DNA from: DATBJG01 sp963790545
GTDB taxonomy: Bacteria > Acidobacteriota > Vicinamibacteria > Vicinamibacterales > JAMQPK01
NCBI GenBank assembly: GCA_963790545.1
Contig: CAWBPA010000017.1
Coordinates: 372,001 to 436,000 of the forward strand
Length of the DNA stretch: 64,000 nucleotides
Direction: 5' to 3'
The stretch's first letter is position 1; the number at the start of each line of letters is the position of its first letter. Under the pieces are notes generated by a model. The model was given only the letters and a program-made list of their open reading frames with translations. It made no database searches and had not been told where the DNA came from. This document shows, in pieces, positions 8,418-18,673 of this stretch. Position numbers and translations under genes: made by a program.

Positions 8418-9461
8418 CTACCTCAGGCTCTCCATGATTTCGTCGAGCGCAGCCTTGGGCGGCCGTATCTTCGACAATGGCAGGGTTGCCAGCGGTTCGT
8501 CGACCAGGTTCAACAGCGTCATGAAGTCATCGCGATCGGGCTCGATGTAGATCAATCCCGTCGCAAACTCTCCTCGCCGGGCCGTTTCGTGCAGACGACG
8601 CATAGCCGACAGCTTGTCGGTGGGGTCATAGGTCTCTTCCAGCTTCTTCAGGTACAGCTTCGACCCGTCATGAAGCGTGACTTCCTGAGTAGAACCCGGC
8701 TCATAGTCGACCGCAATGTCTTCGAATGACGGCACGAAGCTTACTTCATTGACCGGTTCGTCGTGGTCCTTGACGTAGGAGTAACTCTTGGTCGACCCCT
8801 CATGATCGTTGAAGGTTACGCACGGTGACAACACGTCGAGCATCACGGTGCCGCGGTGAGCGAGTGCGGCCTTGAGCAACGAGAGCAGTTGTTTCTTGTC
8901 TCCTGAAAACGACCGGGCTACAAACGTTGCACCCAGCTGGATGGCCAGAGCGCACGTGTCAATTGGGGGCAGGTCATTCAGGACGCCGTTCTTGAGCTTC
9001 GACCCCAGGTCGGCGGTGGGCGAGAACTGGCCCTTCGTCAACCCGTAACAGCCGTTGTCCTCGATGATGTAGATGATCGGCAGATTGCGACGCATCAGAT
9101 GCACGAACTGCCCGATCCCGATGGCCCCGGTGTCGCCGTCACCGCTCACGCCAATGGCGATGAGCTTCTGATTTGCCAGCATGGCGCCGGTCCCGACCGA
9201 CGGCATCCGACCGTGCACGGCGTTGAAACCGTGCGAACCGCTCAGGAAGTACGCCGGGCTCTTGCTGGAGCAGCCGATCCCGGAAAGCTTGATGACCCGT
9301 CGCTGGTCGACGCCCATCTCGTAGAAAGCATCGATGATGCGCTCGGAGATGGAGTTGTGGCCGCACCCCGCACAAAGCGTGGTCTTGCTGCCGCGATAGG
9401 CTTGGAGCTCCAGACCGATTCGATTGACTTTCTTCCCCGGAGGGGGCGCCGTCATAGTCAT
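8418..9461 (-). CDS. korB: 2-oxoacid:ferredoxin oxidoreductase, beta subunit (probably 2-oxoglutarate)
   Basis: The 347-residue protein has the thiamine-pyrophosphate fold: GDGDTGAIGIGQF and the EDNGCYGLTKGQ segment bind TPP-Mg. The N-terminal LCAGCGHNS contains Cys residues expected to hold the [4Fe-4S] cluster. It pairs with the alpha subunit 67 nt upstream. The enzyme oxidises a 2-oxoacid with CoA and reduces ferredoxin. Next to sucCD, sdhCAB and mdh, 2-oxoglutarate to succinyl-CoA is the likely reaction, but the sequence does not exclude pyruvate. The ATG at 9461 is used; a second ATG lies two codons on. Confidence 0.88.
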   Translation of the reverse strand: MTMTAPPPGKKVNRIGLELQAYRGSKTTLCAGCGHNSISERIIDAFYEMGVDQRRVIKLSGIGCSSKSPAYFLSGSHGFNAVHGRMPSVGTGAMLANQKLIAIGVSGDGDTGAIGIGQFVHLMRRNLPIIYIIEDNGCYGLTKGQFSPTADLGSKLKNGVLNDLPPIDTCALAIQLGATFVARSFSGDKKQLLSLLKAALAHRGTVMLDVLSPCVTFNDHEGSTKSYSYVKDHDEPVNEVSFVPSFEDIAVDYEPGSTQEVTLHDGSKLYLKKLEETYDPTDKLSAMRRLHETARRGEFATGLIYIEPDRDDFMTLLNLVDEPLATLPLSKIRPPKAALDEIMESLR

Positions 9462-9486
9462 AGCTGCATATCCATCATATTCGGTT

Positions 9487-9508
9487 CGCGGGGGCTAAAG
9501 CCCCCGCG
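9487..9508 (-). repeat. GC-rich perfect hairpin between korA and korB
   Basis: CGCGGGGGC pairs with GCCCCCGCG around a TAAA loop (9 bp), 26 nt before the korB start. It could tune the ratio of the two subunits or stabilise the korB message. There is no U-run, so it is not a standard terminator. Confidence 0.6.
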
Positions 9509-9528
9509 CGACGTTCGTCCTTTGCCAG

Positions 9529-11424
9529 TTACTCCCCGCCAACCCCCGCCGAGCCGCTCGCTTCTGGAATCTTCGTCCGGCGAGCGACTTCGTGGCCCTC
9601 TTGCGCCAGCACATCGTCGGTAATCGACCGGGCGTCAATCGGTAATCCGTTGTAATGAAGCACGCTACGGATCTTCGCAATGTGCTCCGGCTTGAACTCG
9701 AGTCGCATCAGGCCGGCCGCCTGCGCATCGCGATTCTGCTCGATGACGTACACCCGATCATGCTGGTCGATAAAGTCCGTGAGCTCGGTCGAGAAGGGGT
9801 ACGCCCTGAGCCGCAGGTACGAGGTCTCGACGCCCGTTTCATTCCGAAGCTGATCCCGGCTTTCCGTAATCGCCCAATGGCTCGTTCCGTACCCGATAAA
9901 GCCAATGCGAGCCTGGGGATTGAGTTCGACGATCGGCTTCGGCAGGTACTTGCGCGCGGTGTCAAATTTTCGACCCAGCCGATCCAGGTTGTTCACGTAG
10001 TCGTCGGCCCGCTCACTGTAGGCCGCGCGAGCGTTGTGACCCGATCCGCGCGCGAAATACGCCGGCATGCCATCGCCCGGGATCGTTCGATAGGTAATGC
10101 CGTCACCATCCACATCCTTGTACCGGCCCCATTCCCCGATCCGCTTGAGGGTCGCTTCGTCGAGCAGTTTGCCGCGATCGATCGGCTTGTCAGGATAGGT
10201 AAAGGGATCCGACATCCAGGTGTTCATGCCGAGATCCAGGTCCATCATCACGAACACCGGCGTCTGAAGGCGCTCGGCCAGATCGAAGGCCTCCATGGCC
10301 ATGACATAGCTCTCTTCGGCCGACGAGGGGAACAGGAGCGGATGTCTCGTATCGCCATGTGATAGAAGCGCCGTGGACAACAGGTCGCCCTGCGCCGTCC
10401 GCGTTGGGAGCCCTGTCGAAGGGCCGACGCGCTGCACGTCGAACACGACTGCCGGTACTTCGGCGTAGTAGCCGAGACCAGTGAATTCGGACATGAGGGA
10501 GATTCCGGGACCTGCAGTCGAGGTCATCGCGCGCGCGCCTGCCCAGGCAGCACCGAGGACCATGCCGAGCGACGCGATTTCGTCTTCAGCCTGAACGATC
10601 GCAAACGTCGCCTTGCCGGTCTCCTTGTCCATGCGATGTTTCCGCATGTAGGTAATGAGGGTTTCCACCAGCGACGAGGACGGAGTAATCGGGTACCACG
10701 CCACGACGGTGACACCTGCCATCATGCAACCGATGGCGGCGGCGGCATTCCCTTCGATGAGAATCATGCCACCCGTCTTGTTCATCGTTTCGACTCGAAA
10801 CGGATCCTGTTTGGGCAGGTTCTTCTCGGCGAAATCCCAACCCGCCTGCAGAGCCCCCATGTTCAACGTGACGGCCTTGGCCTTCTTACCAAGCTGCTTG
10901 CTCAGCGCTTTTTCCATCTGCGCCATGTCGATGTCGAGCAGTTTGGCCAGCACGCCGTCGTAAATCATGTTACGCACGAGGCGACGCAGCTTCGCGTCCG
11001 GACAGACCGGAGCGACGAGTTTGTCGAATGGCACCGGATAGAACGTCAGGTCGTTCCGCAGCGCGCTCAATTTCAATGGCTCGTCATACACGCAGGCGGC
11101 CCCTGGCTCGAGGGTCAGCACATCTTCCCGGGCCGTCTCCGCGTTCATGGCTACGAGAAAGTCGACCTCCTTCTTCCGGGCGACATAGCCGTGTTTGTTG
11201 GCCCGAATCGTGAACCACGTTGGCAGGCCGGCAATGTTCGAAGGGAACATGTTCTTGCCCGACACCGGCACACCCATCTGAAAAATCGACCGCAGCAGAA
11301 CCAGGTTTGCCGTCTGGCTGCCCGAGCCATTCACGGTCGCCACCTGGAGGCTGAAGTCGTTGACCACCCGCTCGCCGGAGCGTTTGGCAACCATTTCTTG
11401 CAGAGCCAGATCAGTCGGTGACAT
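9529..11424 (-). CDS. korA: 2-oxoacid:acceptor oxidoreductase, fused gamma-alpha subunit (probably 2-oxoglutarate)
   Basis: The 631-residue protein has the gamma (POR_N-like) domain at about 1-190, with GSGSQTANLVLLRSIFQMG. It is fused to the alpha TPP-pyrimidine domain (about 205-450, GNAAAAIGCMMAGVTVVAWYPITPSSSLVE) and domain II to the C-end. This fused arrangement is typical of KorA. GAAGGA lies 6 nt before the ATG at 11424; a TTG one codon upstream is less likely. With KorB it links the TCA cycle to ferredoxin. It is followed by korB in the same direction and preceded by sucCD. Confidence 0.9.
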   Translation of the reverse strand: MSPTDLALQEMVAKRSGERVVNDFSLQVATVNGSGSQTANLVLLRSIFQMGVPVSGKNMFPSNIAGLPTWFTIRANKHGYVARKKEVDFLVAMNAETAREDVLTLEPGAACVYDEPLKLSALRNDLTFYPVPFDKLVAPVCPDAKLRRLVRNMIYDGVLAKLLDIDMAQMEKALSKQLGKKAKAVTLNMGALQAGWDFAEKNLPKQDPFRVETMNKTGGMILIEGNAAAAIGCMMAGVTVVAWYPITPSSSLVETLITYMRKHRMDKETGKATFAIVQAEDEIASLGMVLGAAWAGARAMTSTAGPGISLMSEFTGLGYYAEVPAVVFDVQRVGPSTGLPTRTAQGDLLSTALLSHGDTRHPLLFPSSAEESYVMAMEAFDLAERLQTPVFVMMDLDLGMNTWMSDPFTYPDKPIDRGKLLDEATLKRIGEWGRYKDVDGDGITYRTIPGDGMPAYFARGSGHNARAAYSERADDYVNNLDRLGRKFDTARKYLPKPIVELNPQARIGFIGYGTSHWAITESRDQLRNETGVETSYLRLRAYPFSTELTDFIDQHDRVYVIEQNRDAQAAGLMRLEFKPEHIAKIRSVLHYNGLPIDARSITDDVLAQEGHEVARRTKIPEASGSAGVGGE

Positions 11425-11537
11425 CAATATTCCTTCGTCAGCGTAACTGCTTGGAAGAAAAGGACTACTTGACGATCTCCGCGCGTGGGTTCAACGTGGA
11501 CGATCCCAAGCTGAGGCGGTTCGCTCAAGCGCTCCTC

Positions 11538-11546
11538 ATTATAACA
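11538..11546 (-). promoter_or_regulatory. extended -10 promoter upstream of korAB
   Basis: On the minus strand TGT is followed directly by TATAAT, which makes an extended -10. It lies about 115 nt before korA. The -35 region is weak, as is usual with an extended -10. The rest of the 11425-11683 spacer shows no gene. Confidence 0.5.
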
Positions 11547-11683
11547 TGTGGCCCCGCACGCATTTACTGACTCTATCGGCTGGAAACGGCCCAAATCTGT
11601 ACGAAAATTTCAACTTTGGCTTGAGCCGTCATGCCCGAATCGGCAGGAGCGTGCAAAGGCGAGCCGACAATCGGGGACGGGAC

Positions 11684-12550
11684 TTAGAGGCGGGCTGCGA
11701 GCGCTTTTCCAATCTCAGCCGGACTGCGAACGACCGTCACGCCGGCGGCCGTGAGCGCCGCCATCTTTTCGGCGGCCGTGCCCTGGCCTCCCGCAATGAT
11801 GGCACCCGCGTGACCCATGCGACGTCCTGGCGGGGCGGTCTGACCGGCAATGAAGCCCACGACCGGCTTCTTGAAACTCTTCTGAATGAATGCTGCGGCT
11901 TCTTCCTCTGCTGTGCCGCCAATCTCACCAATCATCACAACCGCATCCGTTTCCCGATCTTTGTCGAAGAGGGTCAGCACGTCGATGAACGACGTGCCAA
12001 TCAGCTGGTCGCCGCCAATACCAACGCACGTGGACTGTCCGATCCCCAGGCCTGTCAGCTGATGAATGGCCTCGTACGTCAACGTACCGCTTTTGGAGAC
12101 AATGCCCACGCGGCCTTCCTTGCAGATGTGGCCGGGGATGATGCCGGCTTTGCCCTTGCCGGGCGAGATGAGACCTGGACAGTTGGGACCGATAAGTCTG
12201 CTGCTTTTTCCTTGGAGGAATGCCATGACACGCATCATGTCGAGTGTCGGGATGCCTTCGCTGATGCAGACAATCAGACCAAGGTTCGAGTCGGCCGCTT
12301 CCATGATGGCATCGGCAGCAAACGCCGGAGGGACGAAGATCACGGAGGCATTCGCACCAGTCTCGCGAACGGCCTCGGCAACCGTGTTGAATACAGGCCA
12401 CTCGCCTTCTTTGGTTCCCCCTTTGCCCGGTGTCACGCCGCCAACAATCGTCGTGCCGTAGGCCACAGCCTGACCGGCATGAAAAGCTCCTTCGCGACCA
12501 GTCAGCCCCTGCACGAGCAAGCGTGTGGATTTGTCGAGAAGGATGGCCAT
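11684..12550 (-). CDS. sucD: succinate-CoA ligase (ADP/GDP-forming), alpha subunit
   Basis: The 288-residue protein has the standard SucD length. It has the CoA-binding N-domain (LVQGLTGREGAFHAGQAVAYGT), the IGPNCPG segment, and GHAGAI near residue 245 with the phosphohistidine. The start codon overlaps the sucC stop (TAATG), so the two are translationally coupled. The enzyme converts succinyl-CoA to succinate with substrate-level phosphorylation, the step after KorAB. Confidence 0.96.
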   Translation of the reverse strand: MAILLDKSTRLLVQGLTGREGAFHAGQAVAYGTTIVGGVTPGKGGTKEGEWPVFNTVAEAVRETGANASVIFVPPAFAADAIMEAADSNLGLIVCISEGIPTLDMMRVMAFLQGKSSRLIGPNCPGLISPGKGKAGIIPGHICKEGRVGIVSKSGTLTYEAIHQLTGLGIGQSTCVGIGGDQLIGTSFIDVLTLFDKDRETDAVVMIGEIGGTAEEEAAAFIQKSFKKPVVGFIAGQTAPPGRRMGHAGAIIAGGQGTAAEKMAALTAAGVTVVRSPAEIGKALAARL

Positions 12551-13713
12551 TAGTTGCTGCTGAGCTCCACTATCTTCTTCGCCGCCTCATCCATCGAGTC
12601 CGCAGTCGAGAAGTTGAGACCGCTTTCGGTGAGAATCCGCTTCCCCTCGGCAACGTTCGTCCCTTCCATCCGTACGACGATCGGCACTCGGACGCCGAGT
12701 TCCTTGACCGCGGCCACGACTCCCTGCGCGAGCACATCACAGCGGAGGATGCCGCCAAAGACATTGATGAGCACGCCCCGCACGTTCTCGTCGGACATCA
12801 GAATCTTGAATGCATTGCGAATCTGTTCGGCGTTGGCGCCGCCACCGACGTCGAGGAAGTTCGCGGGGGCGCCGCCGGCCAGCTTGATGATGTCCATGGT
12901 GGCCATCGCCAGGCCGGCCCCATTGACCATGCAGCCAATGGAGCCGTCGAGCCGAATGTAGTTGAGCGAAAACTTCGACGCCTCAATCTCGAGCGGATCC
13001 TCTTCACTCAGGTCTCTCAGCTCGCGCAAGTCTGGATGGCGGCCAAGCGCGCTGTCGTCGAAGTTCATCTTGGCGTCGAGTGCCAGCAGGTCTCCAGATG
13101 CGGTCACCACGAGCGGATTGATTTCCACGAGCGAGGCATCGGTGCGAAGAAAGGCCTCGTACACCGCGCTCATCAGCTTCACCATCTTCTGAGCCTGGGA
13201 GCCGTCAAGCCCGAGCGCAAAGGCCAGCTTGCGTGCCTGGAACGGTGCGAGCCCGGTCGAAGGATGGATGTGTTCCTTGAAGATCCGCTCCGGTGTTTTG
13301 GCCGCCACCTGTTCAATGTCCACGCCGCCATCCGGGCTCGCCATCAGCACCGGCCGCGCCGCGGCGCGATCGAGAACAAGACCGAGATACAGCTCACGCG
13401 TCATCTTGAGACCAGCTTCGACCAGCACGCGCGAGACGATCCGCCCTTCAGGACCAGTCTGATGGGTGATCAACCGCATCCCGATCATCGTTCGGGCGAG
13501 CTGTCCCGCCTCTTCCGGTGACTGCGCCAGCTTGACGCCGCCGCCCTTACCGCGACCACCTGCATGAATCTGAGCTTTGACCACGACGGTTCCGCCGCCG
13601 AGTCGCTGTGCAATCTCGACAGCTTCCGGTGCAGTGAACGCAACCTCTCCAGGCGGGACGGGAACCCCGTACCGTGTGAGGATGGCTTTGGCTTGGTATT
13701 CGTGTATTTTCAC
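12550..13713 (-). CDS. sucC: succinate-CoA ligase, beta subunit
   Basis: Starting at the GTG at 13713 gives KIHEYQAK at the N-end and 387 residues, the usual SucC length; an upstream in-frame extension is not conserved-looking. The ATP-grasp domain fills the N-half (GGRGKGGGVKLA, VEINPLVVT). The C-half carries GSIGCMVNGAGLAMATMDIIK and the CoA-ligase fold. It forms the heterodimer with the overlapping sucD product. A good promoter lies about 30 nt upstream. Confidence 0.95.
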   Translation of the reverse strand: MKIHEYQAKAILTRYGVPVPPGEVAFTAPEAVEIAQRLGGGTVVVKAQIHAGGRGKGGGVKLAQSPEEAGQLARTMIGMRLITHQTGPEGRIVSRVLVEAGLKMTRELYLGLVLDRAAARPVLMASPDGGVDIEQVAAKTPERIFKEHIHPSTGLAPFQARKLAFALGLDGSQAQKMVKLMSAVYEAFLRTDASLVEINPLVVTASGDLLALDAKMNFDDSALGRHPDLRELRDLSEEDPLEIEASKFSLNYIRLDGSIGCMVNGAGLAMATMDIIKLAGGAPANFLDVGGGANAEQIRNAFKILMSDENVRGVLINVFGGILRCDVLAQGVVAAVKELGVRVPIVVRMEGTNVAEGKRILTESGLNFSTADSMDEAAKKIVELSSN

Positions 13714-13741
13714 GAAGGATCCAAATCTCGAGGGCGTGCGA

Positions 13742-13770
13742 ATCCTATTCGGCTCCGACCCATGCGTCAA
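13742..13770 (-). promoter_or_regulatory. sigma70-type promoter for sucCD
   Basis: On the minus strand TTGACG (13770-13765) and TAGGAT (13747-13742) are separated by 17 nt. The -10 ends 28 nt before the chosen sucC GTG. Confidence 0.6.
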
Positions 13771-13776
13771 GCCGGC

Positions 13777-13806
13777 TTGCGCCGTTTTGCGACCGAACAG
13801 TACAAT
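13777..13806 (+). promoter_or_regulatory. promoter candidate for sdhCAB
   Basis: TTGCGC and TACAAT are spaced by 18 nt and lie about 130 nt before the sdhC ATG. They stand back to back with the sucC promoter, so TCA genes on both strands fire from one 224-nt control region (13714-13937). Confidence 0.45.
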
Positions 13807-13937
13807 CCTCTCAGCACGCGGCGCCCACGATGACTGTAGCCGTGAGTCCAGGGACGCACAGCTACCTCAGTTGCATTCTTCATTTTTCTTCTTTCGTGAC
13901 ATCGAGCGCCGCTTCCAAACTGCCAGCGGAGCTCCCC

Positions 13938-14614
13938 ATGTCATCCAGGTCATCGTTTCTCACATCGTCGGTCGGCACCAAGGTTCTGGTGGCCCTTACG
14001 GGGCTGGCGCTCTTTGCCTATCTCATCCTCCACCTGGCCGGGAACGTGATGGTCTTTCTTGGGCCTGAAATCTTCAACACCTATTCAGACAAACTGATTA
14101 GCAACCCTCTGATCGTGCCCGTCGAGCTGGGGTTGCTGGCCATCTTCCTGTTGCACATTTTCAAAGCCGTTCGAGCGACGATGGACAATCGTGCGGCGCG
14201 ACCACTTGGCTACAGCCGCAAGGACTGGGCAGGAGGCGCCAGTCGCAAAAGCCTGGCATCGTCGACCATGATTTGGACCGGATTATTCACCCTCGTCTTC
14301 GTCATCATCCACGTGAGAGGGTTCAAGTACGGGCCGCATTATGACTTTGACGCAGCCGGTCAGAGCATCCGCGATCTCTATCGCCTCGAGATGGAAGCGT
14401 TCAGCAATCCGGTCACCGTGGCTTTCTACGCAATTGCTGTTCTGATTGTCGGGATCCATCTGTGGCACGGGTTCTGGAGCGCGTTTCAGTCGCTCGGAAC
14501 CGGCGACAACCGAACGTCACGTCAGATCCAGCGCATCGGCTGGGCACTTGCGGTGATCATTGCCGCAGGCTTCTTCATCATTCCCATCTGGGCACACTTC
14601 CTCGGGGGCCGGTC

Positions 14615-14618
<4 letters not shown>
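13938..14618 (+). CDS. sdhC: succinate dehydrogenase cytochrome b558 subunit
   Basis: The ATG at 13938 is chosen because GGAG lies about 6 nt upstream and it removes a non-membrane extension. The 226 residues hold five membrane helices. His residues sit in helices 1-4 (LHLAGN, LLHIFK, VIIHVRG, IHLWHG), as expected for the single-subunit, di-heme type of Bacillus and Wolinella. It anchors SdhAB and passes electrons to quinone. Its stop overlaps the sdhA start (ATGA). No separate sdhD is present, as is normal for this type. Confidence 0.92.
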
Positions 14619-16528
<1,910 letters not shown>

Positions 16529-16534
16529 ACTTTT

Positions 16535-16562
16535 CGGCTCTCGACTCTCGGCTCTGGACTTT
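16535..16562. repeat. CGGCTCT heptad tract
   Basis: Four consecutive 7-nt units (CGGCTCT, CGACTCT, CGGCTCT, GGACTTT) lie between sdhA and sdhB. They belong to the general class of 7-nt spacer repeats in this window. Confidence 0.6.
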
Positions 16563-16592
16563 CGTGGAACCTTACGGAGATTTGAACGCTGA

Positions 16593-17348
16593 ATGGCGAA
16601 CATGACATTGCGGTTGAAGGTTTGGAGGCAGCCTGGCCCGAGCCAGCCCGGGCGCCTCGTCGACTATGCGGCGCCCAACGTCTCGCCGGATATGTCGTTC
16701 CTCGAAATGCTCGACGTCGTAAACGAGCATCTCATCAGGAAGGGCGAGGACGCGATCGCGTTCGACTCAGATTGCCGCGAGGGTATCTGTGGCGCCTGCG
16801 GCCTCGTGATCAACGGCGTGCCACACGGGCCGGATCCAGGTGCGACCACATGTCAGCTCCACATGCGCCGTTTTCGGGATGGCGACACGATTACGGTCGA
16901 ACCATGGCGCGCCAAAGCATTTCCGGTTCTCAAAGACCTGATCGTCGATCGCTCAGCCTTCGATCGCATTATCGCAGCGGGAGGGTACACCTCGGTTAAC
17001 GTGGGTGGCGCACCTGACGGCAACGTCATCCTGATCCCGCGGGATACCGCGGAAGCGGCGATGGACTCGGCGGCCTGCATCGGGTGCGGCGCCTGTGTCG
17101 CGGCGTGCAAGAATGCGGCCGCACATCTCTTTACCGGTTCGAAGATTTCTCACCTGGGATTGATGCCTCAGGGCCACGTCGAGCGTCGTCAGCGAGTGAT
17201 TCGGATGGTGGAGCAAATGGATCGGGAAGGGTTCGGCACATGCTCTAACGAAGGCGAATGTGAGGCCGTCTGCCCAAAAGAGATCCCGATATCGAACATC
17301 GCGAAACTGAACCGGGAATACCTGCGGGCCGTACGAAAGGGGGGATAA
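16593..17348 (+). CDS. sdhB: succinate dehydrogenase iron-sulfur subunit
   Basis: The 251-residue protein has all the cluster ligands. The [2Fe-2S] set is C61, C66, C69 and C87. The CIGCGACVAAC motif has C162, C165, C168 and C172, and CSNEGECEAVCP has C217, C223 and C227, for the [4Fe-4S] and [3Fe-4S] centres. It carries electrons from SdhA FAD to the b hemes of SdhC. It is the last gene of sdhCAB and faces the mdh gene tail to tail. A second in-frame ATG three codons on is possible. Confidence 0.96.
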   Translation: MANMTLRLKVWRQPGPSQPGRLVDYAAPNVSPDMSFLEMLDVVNEHLIRKGEDAIAFDSDCREGICGACGLVINGVPHGPDPGATTCQLHMRRFRDGDTITVEPWRAKAFPVLKDLIVDRSAFDRIIAAGGYTSVNVGGAPDGNVILIPRDTAEAAMDSAACIGCGACVAACKNAAAHLFTGSKISHLGLMPQGHVERRQRVIRMVEQMDREGFGTCSNEGECEAVCPKEIPISNIAKLNREYLRAVRKGG

Positions 17349-17351
17349 GGG

Positions 17352-17414
17352 GGATTCTTCTCTTTGCGATCTTCCCTATCGCTCCATCCGCCTCATCCTC
17401 CCTACCCGCCCTAT
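17352..17414. repeat. pyrimidine-rich repeat tract between convergent sdhB and mdh
   Basis: The 66-nt spacer is nearly all C and T on the plus strand, with repeats of the CTTCCCTATC, CTCATCCTCCC and CGCCCTATC type. The same motif family recurs at 42362-42477. No standard hairpin terminator is evident. Confidence 0.45.
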
Positions 17415-18342
17415 CTAGACTTTAATCACATCCACCAGCTCTTTGACGGCAGCCGCGGACTTGTTGAGGGCTGTTTGCTCCTCGGCGCTCAGCTTGATCT
17501 CGAAGATCTGTTCGACTCCCCCGGCACCGAGCTTCACGGGCACCCCGACAAACAGGCCCGTAATGCCGTACTCGCCCTGCAGATAGACCGCGCACGGAAG
17601 AATCTTCTTCTTGTCCTTCAAGATTGCCTCGACCATCTCGACCACCGATGATGCGGGTGCGTAGTACGCACTGCCAGTACCCGAGCAGCTTGACGATTTC
17701 CGCGCCCCCATTCGCCGTCCGCGACGAGATGCGATCAATCGCATCTTTCGACAAGAGTTCGGTAATTGGTACACCGGCGACCGTGGAGAGACGCGGCAGG
17801 GGCACCATCGTGTCACCGTGACCGCCAAGCACGAACGCATGGACGTTCTCGACGGAGACATTCAGCTCCATGGCGATGAACGTTCGCATGCGCGCGGAAT
17901 CGAGTACGCCCGCCATCCCAATGACACGCTCCCGCGGAAATTTGCTGACACGGTAGACAACCTGTGACATAGCGTCCAGCGGATTCGTCACGGGAATGAT
18001 GATGCATTGGGGCGAATGCCTGACGACCTGCTCGGTTACGCCCTTGATGATCTCGTAGTTTTTCATCAAGAGGTCATCGCGACTCATGCCAGGCTTCCGT
18101 GCCAAACCTGCGGTGATGACGACGATGTCTGAGTTGGCAGTCTCCGCGTAGTCGTTCGTGCCAAGGACGCGGGAATCCGACCCTTCGACCGGGCAGGCCT
18201 CGAGAATGTCGAGCCCCTTGCCTTGTGGGACACCTTCGAGAATGTCCACCAGCACCACGTCGGCCAATTCCTTGTCGGCGATGCTGCGCGCTGCAGTTGC
18301 GCCGACGTTCCCCGATCCCACCACCGTGACTTTGCGGTTCAT
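17415..18342 (-). pseudogene. mdh: malate dehydrogenase, one frameshift
   Basis: The N-terminal frame begins at the ATG at 18342, with AAGGAG 7 nt upstream, and runs through NAD-binding VGSGNVGATAA, the catalytic loop ARKPGMSR and the active-site GGHGDTMVPL. At 17680-17682, just after EIVKLLG, one extra base (CCC where CC fits) throws the frame. The rest (GTGSAYYAPASSVVEM to the natural end KELVDVIKV) continues in another frame. Repaired, it would have 308 residues, the normal length of LDH-like MDH. It converts malate to oxaloacetate and completes the TCA block. An assembly indel is more likely than real loss, because both halves are otherwise well conserved. Confidence 0.88.
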
Positions 18343-18673
18343 GCCAGCTCCTTTTCTTTCAGTGGTCAATGGTCCACATTGTTTAGGTCACGCCCCTGCG
18401 GCTGTCTACGAACGATTCACAGAAACTGTGGAAAACTCTGTGGAAAAGGATCGCGTGTTGGGCGACGCGGGCCACTAACTGGAACAAACTAGCGAATTGC
18501 ACCATCGTGAGGCGATCGTCCTGCGGCCCTTCGACGCGACCGAGAGCCGCTAACCATCGTCAAAGGGCGGCACGGCTCAGGATGACGGCGACGGCGGATT
18601 ATACTATCAGCGTTTTCGACACGAGTCGTGCGACCTTCCGACTCGCACGCGACCACATCCGTCGCTCTCCACA
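18343..18673. other. 331-nt spacer with two DnaA-box-like 9-mers and a -10 element
   Basis: TGTGGAAAA occurs at 18427-18435 and again at 18439-18447 (TTTTCCACA on the other strand, which fits TTWTNCACA). A TATACT at 18600-18605 could be the -10 of serA, 68 nt before its ATG. No gene is seen. Two boxes alone do not make an origin. Confidence 0.4.

Noticed and set aside
9487..9508. Rho-independent terminator between korA and korB
   Set aside because: A strong stem but no U-run. A stop here would separate the two subunits of one enzyme.
11546..12553. 335-residue plus-strand open frame opposite sucD
   Set aside because: sucD on the other strand has all its motifs and overlaps sucC correctly. 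The plus frame has no domain.
12430..13521. 363-residue plus-strand open frame opposite sucC
   Set aside because: A shadow of sucC. His/Arg-rich composition is typical of antisense translation at this G+C.
18427..18447. Possible replication origin
   Set aside because: Only two DnaA-like boxes, no AT-rich unwinding region, and no dnaA, dnaN, gidA or parAB nearby.
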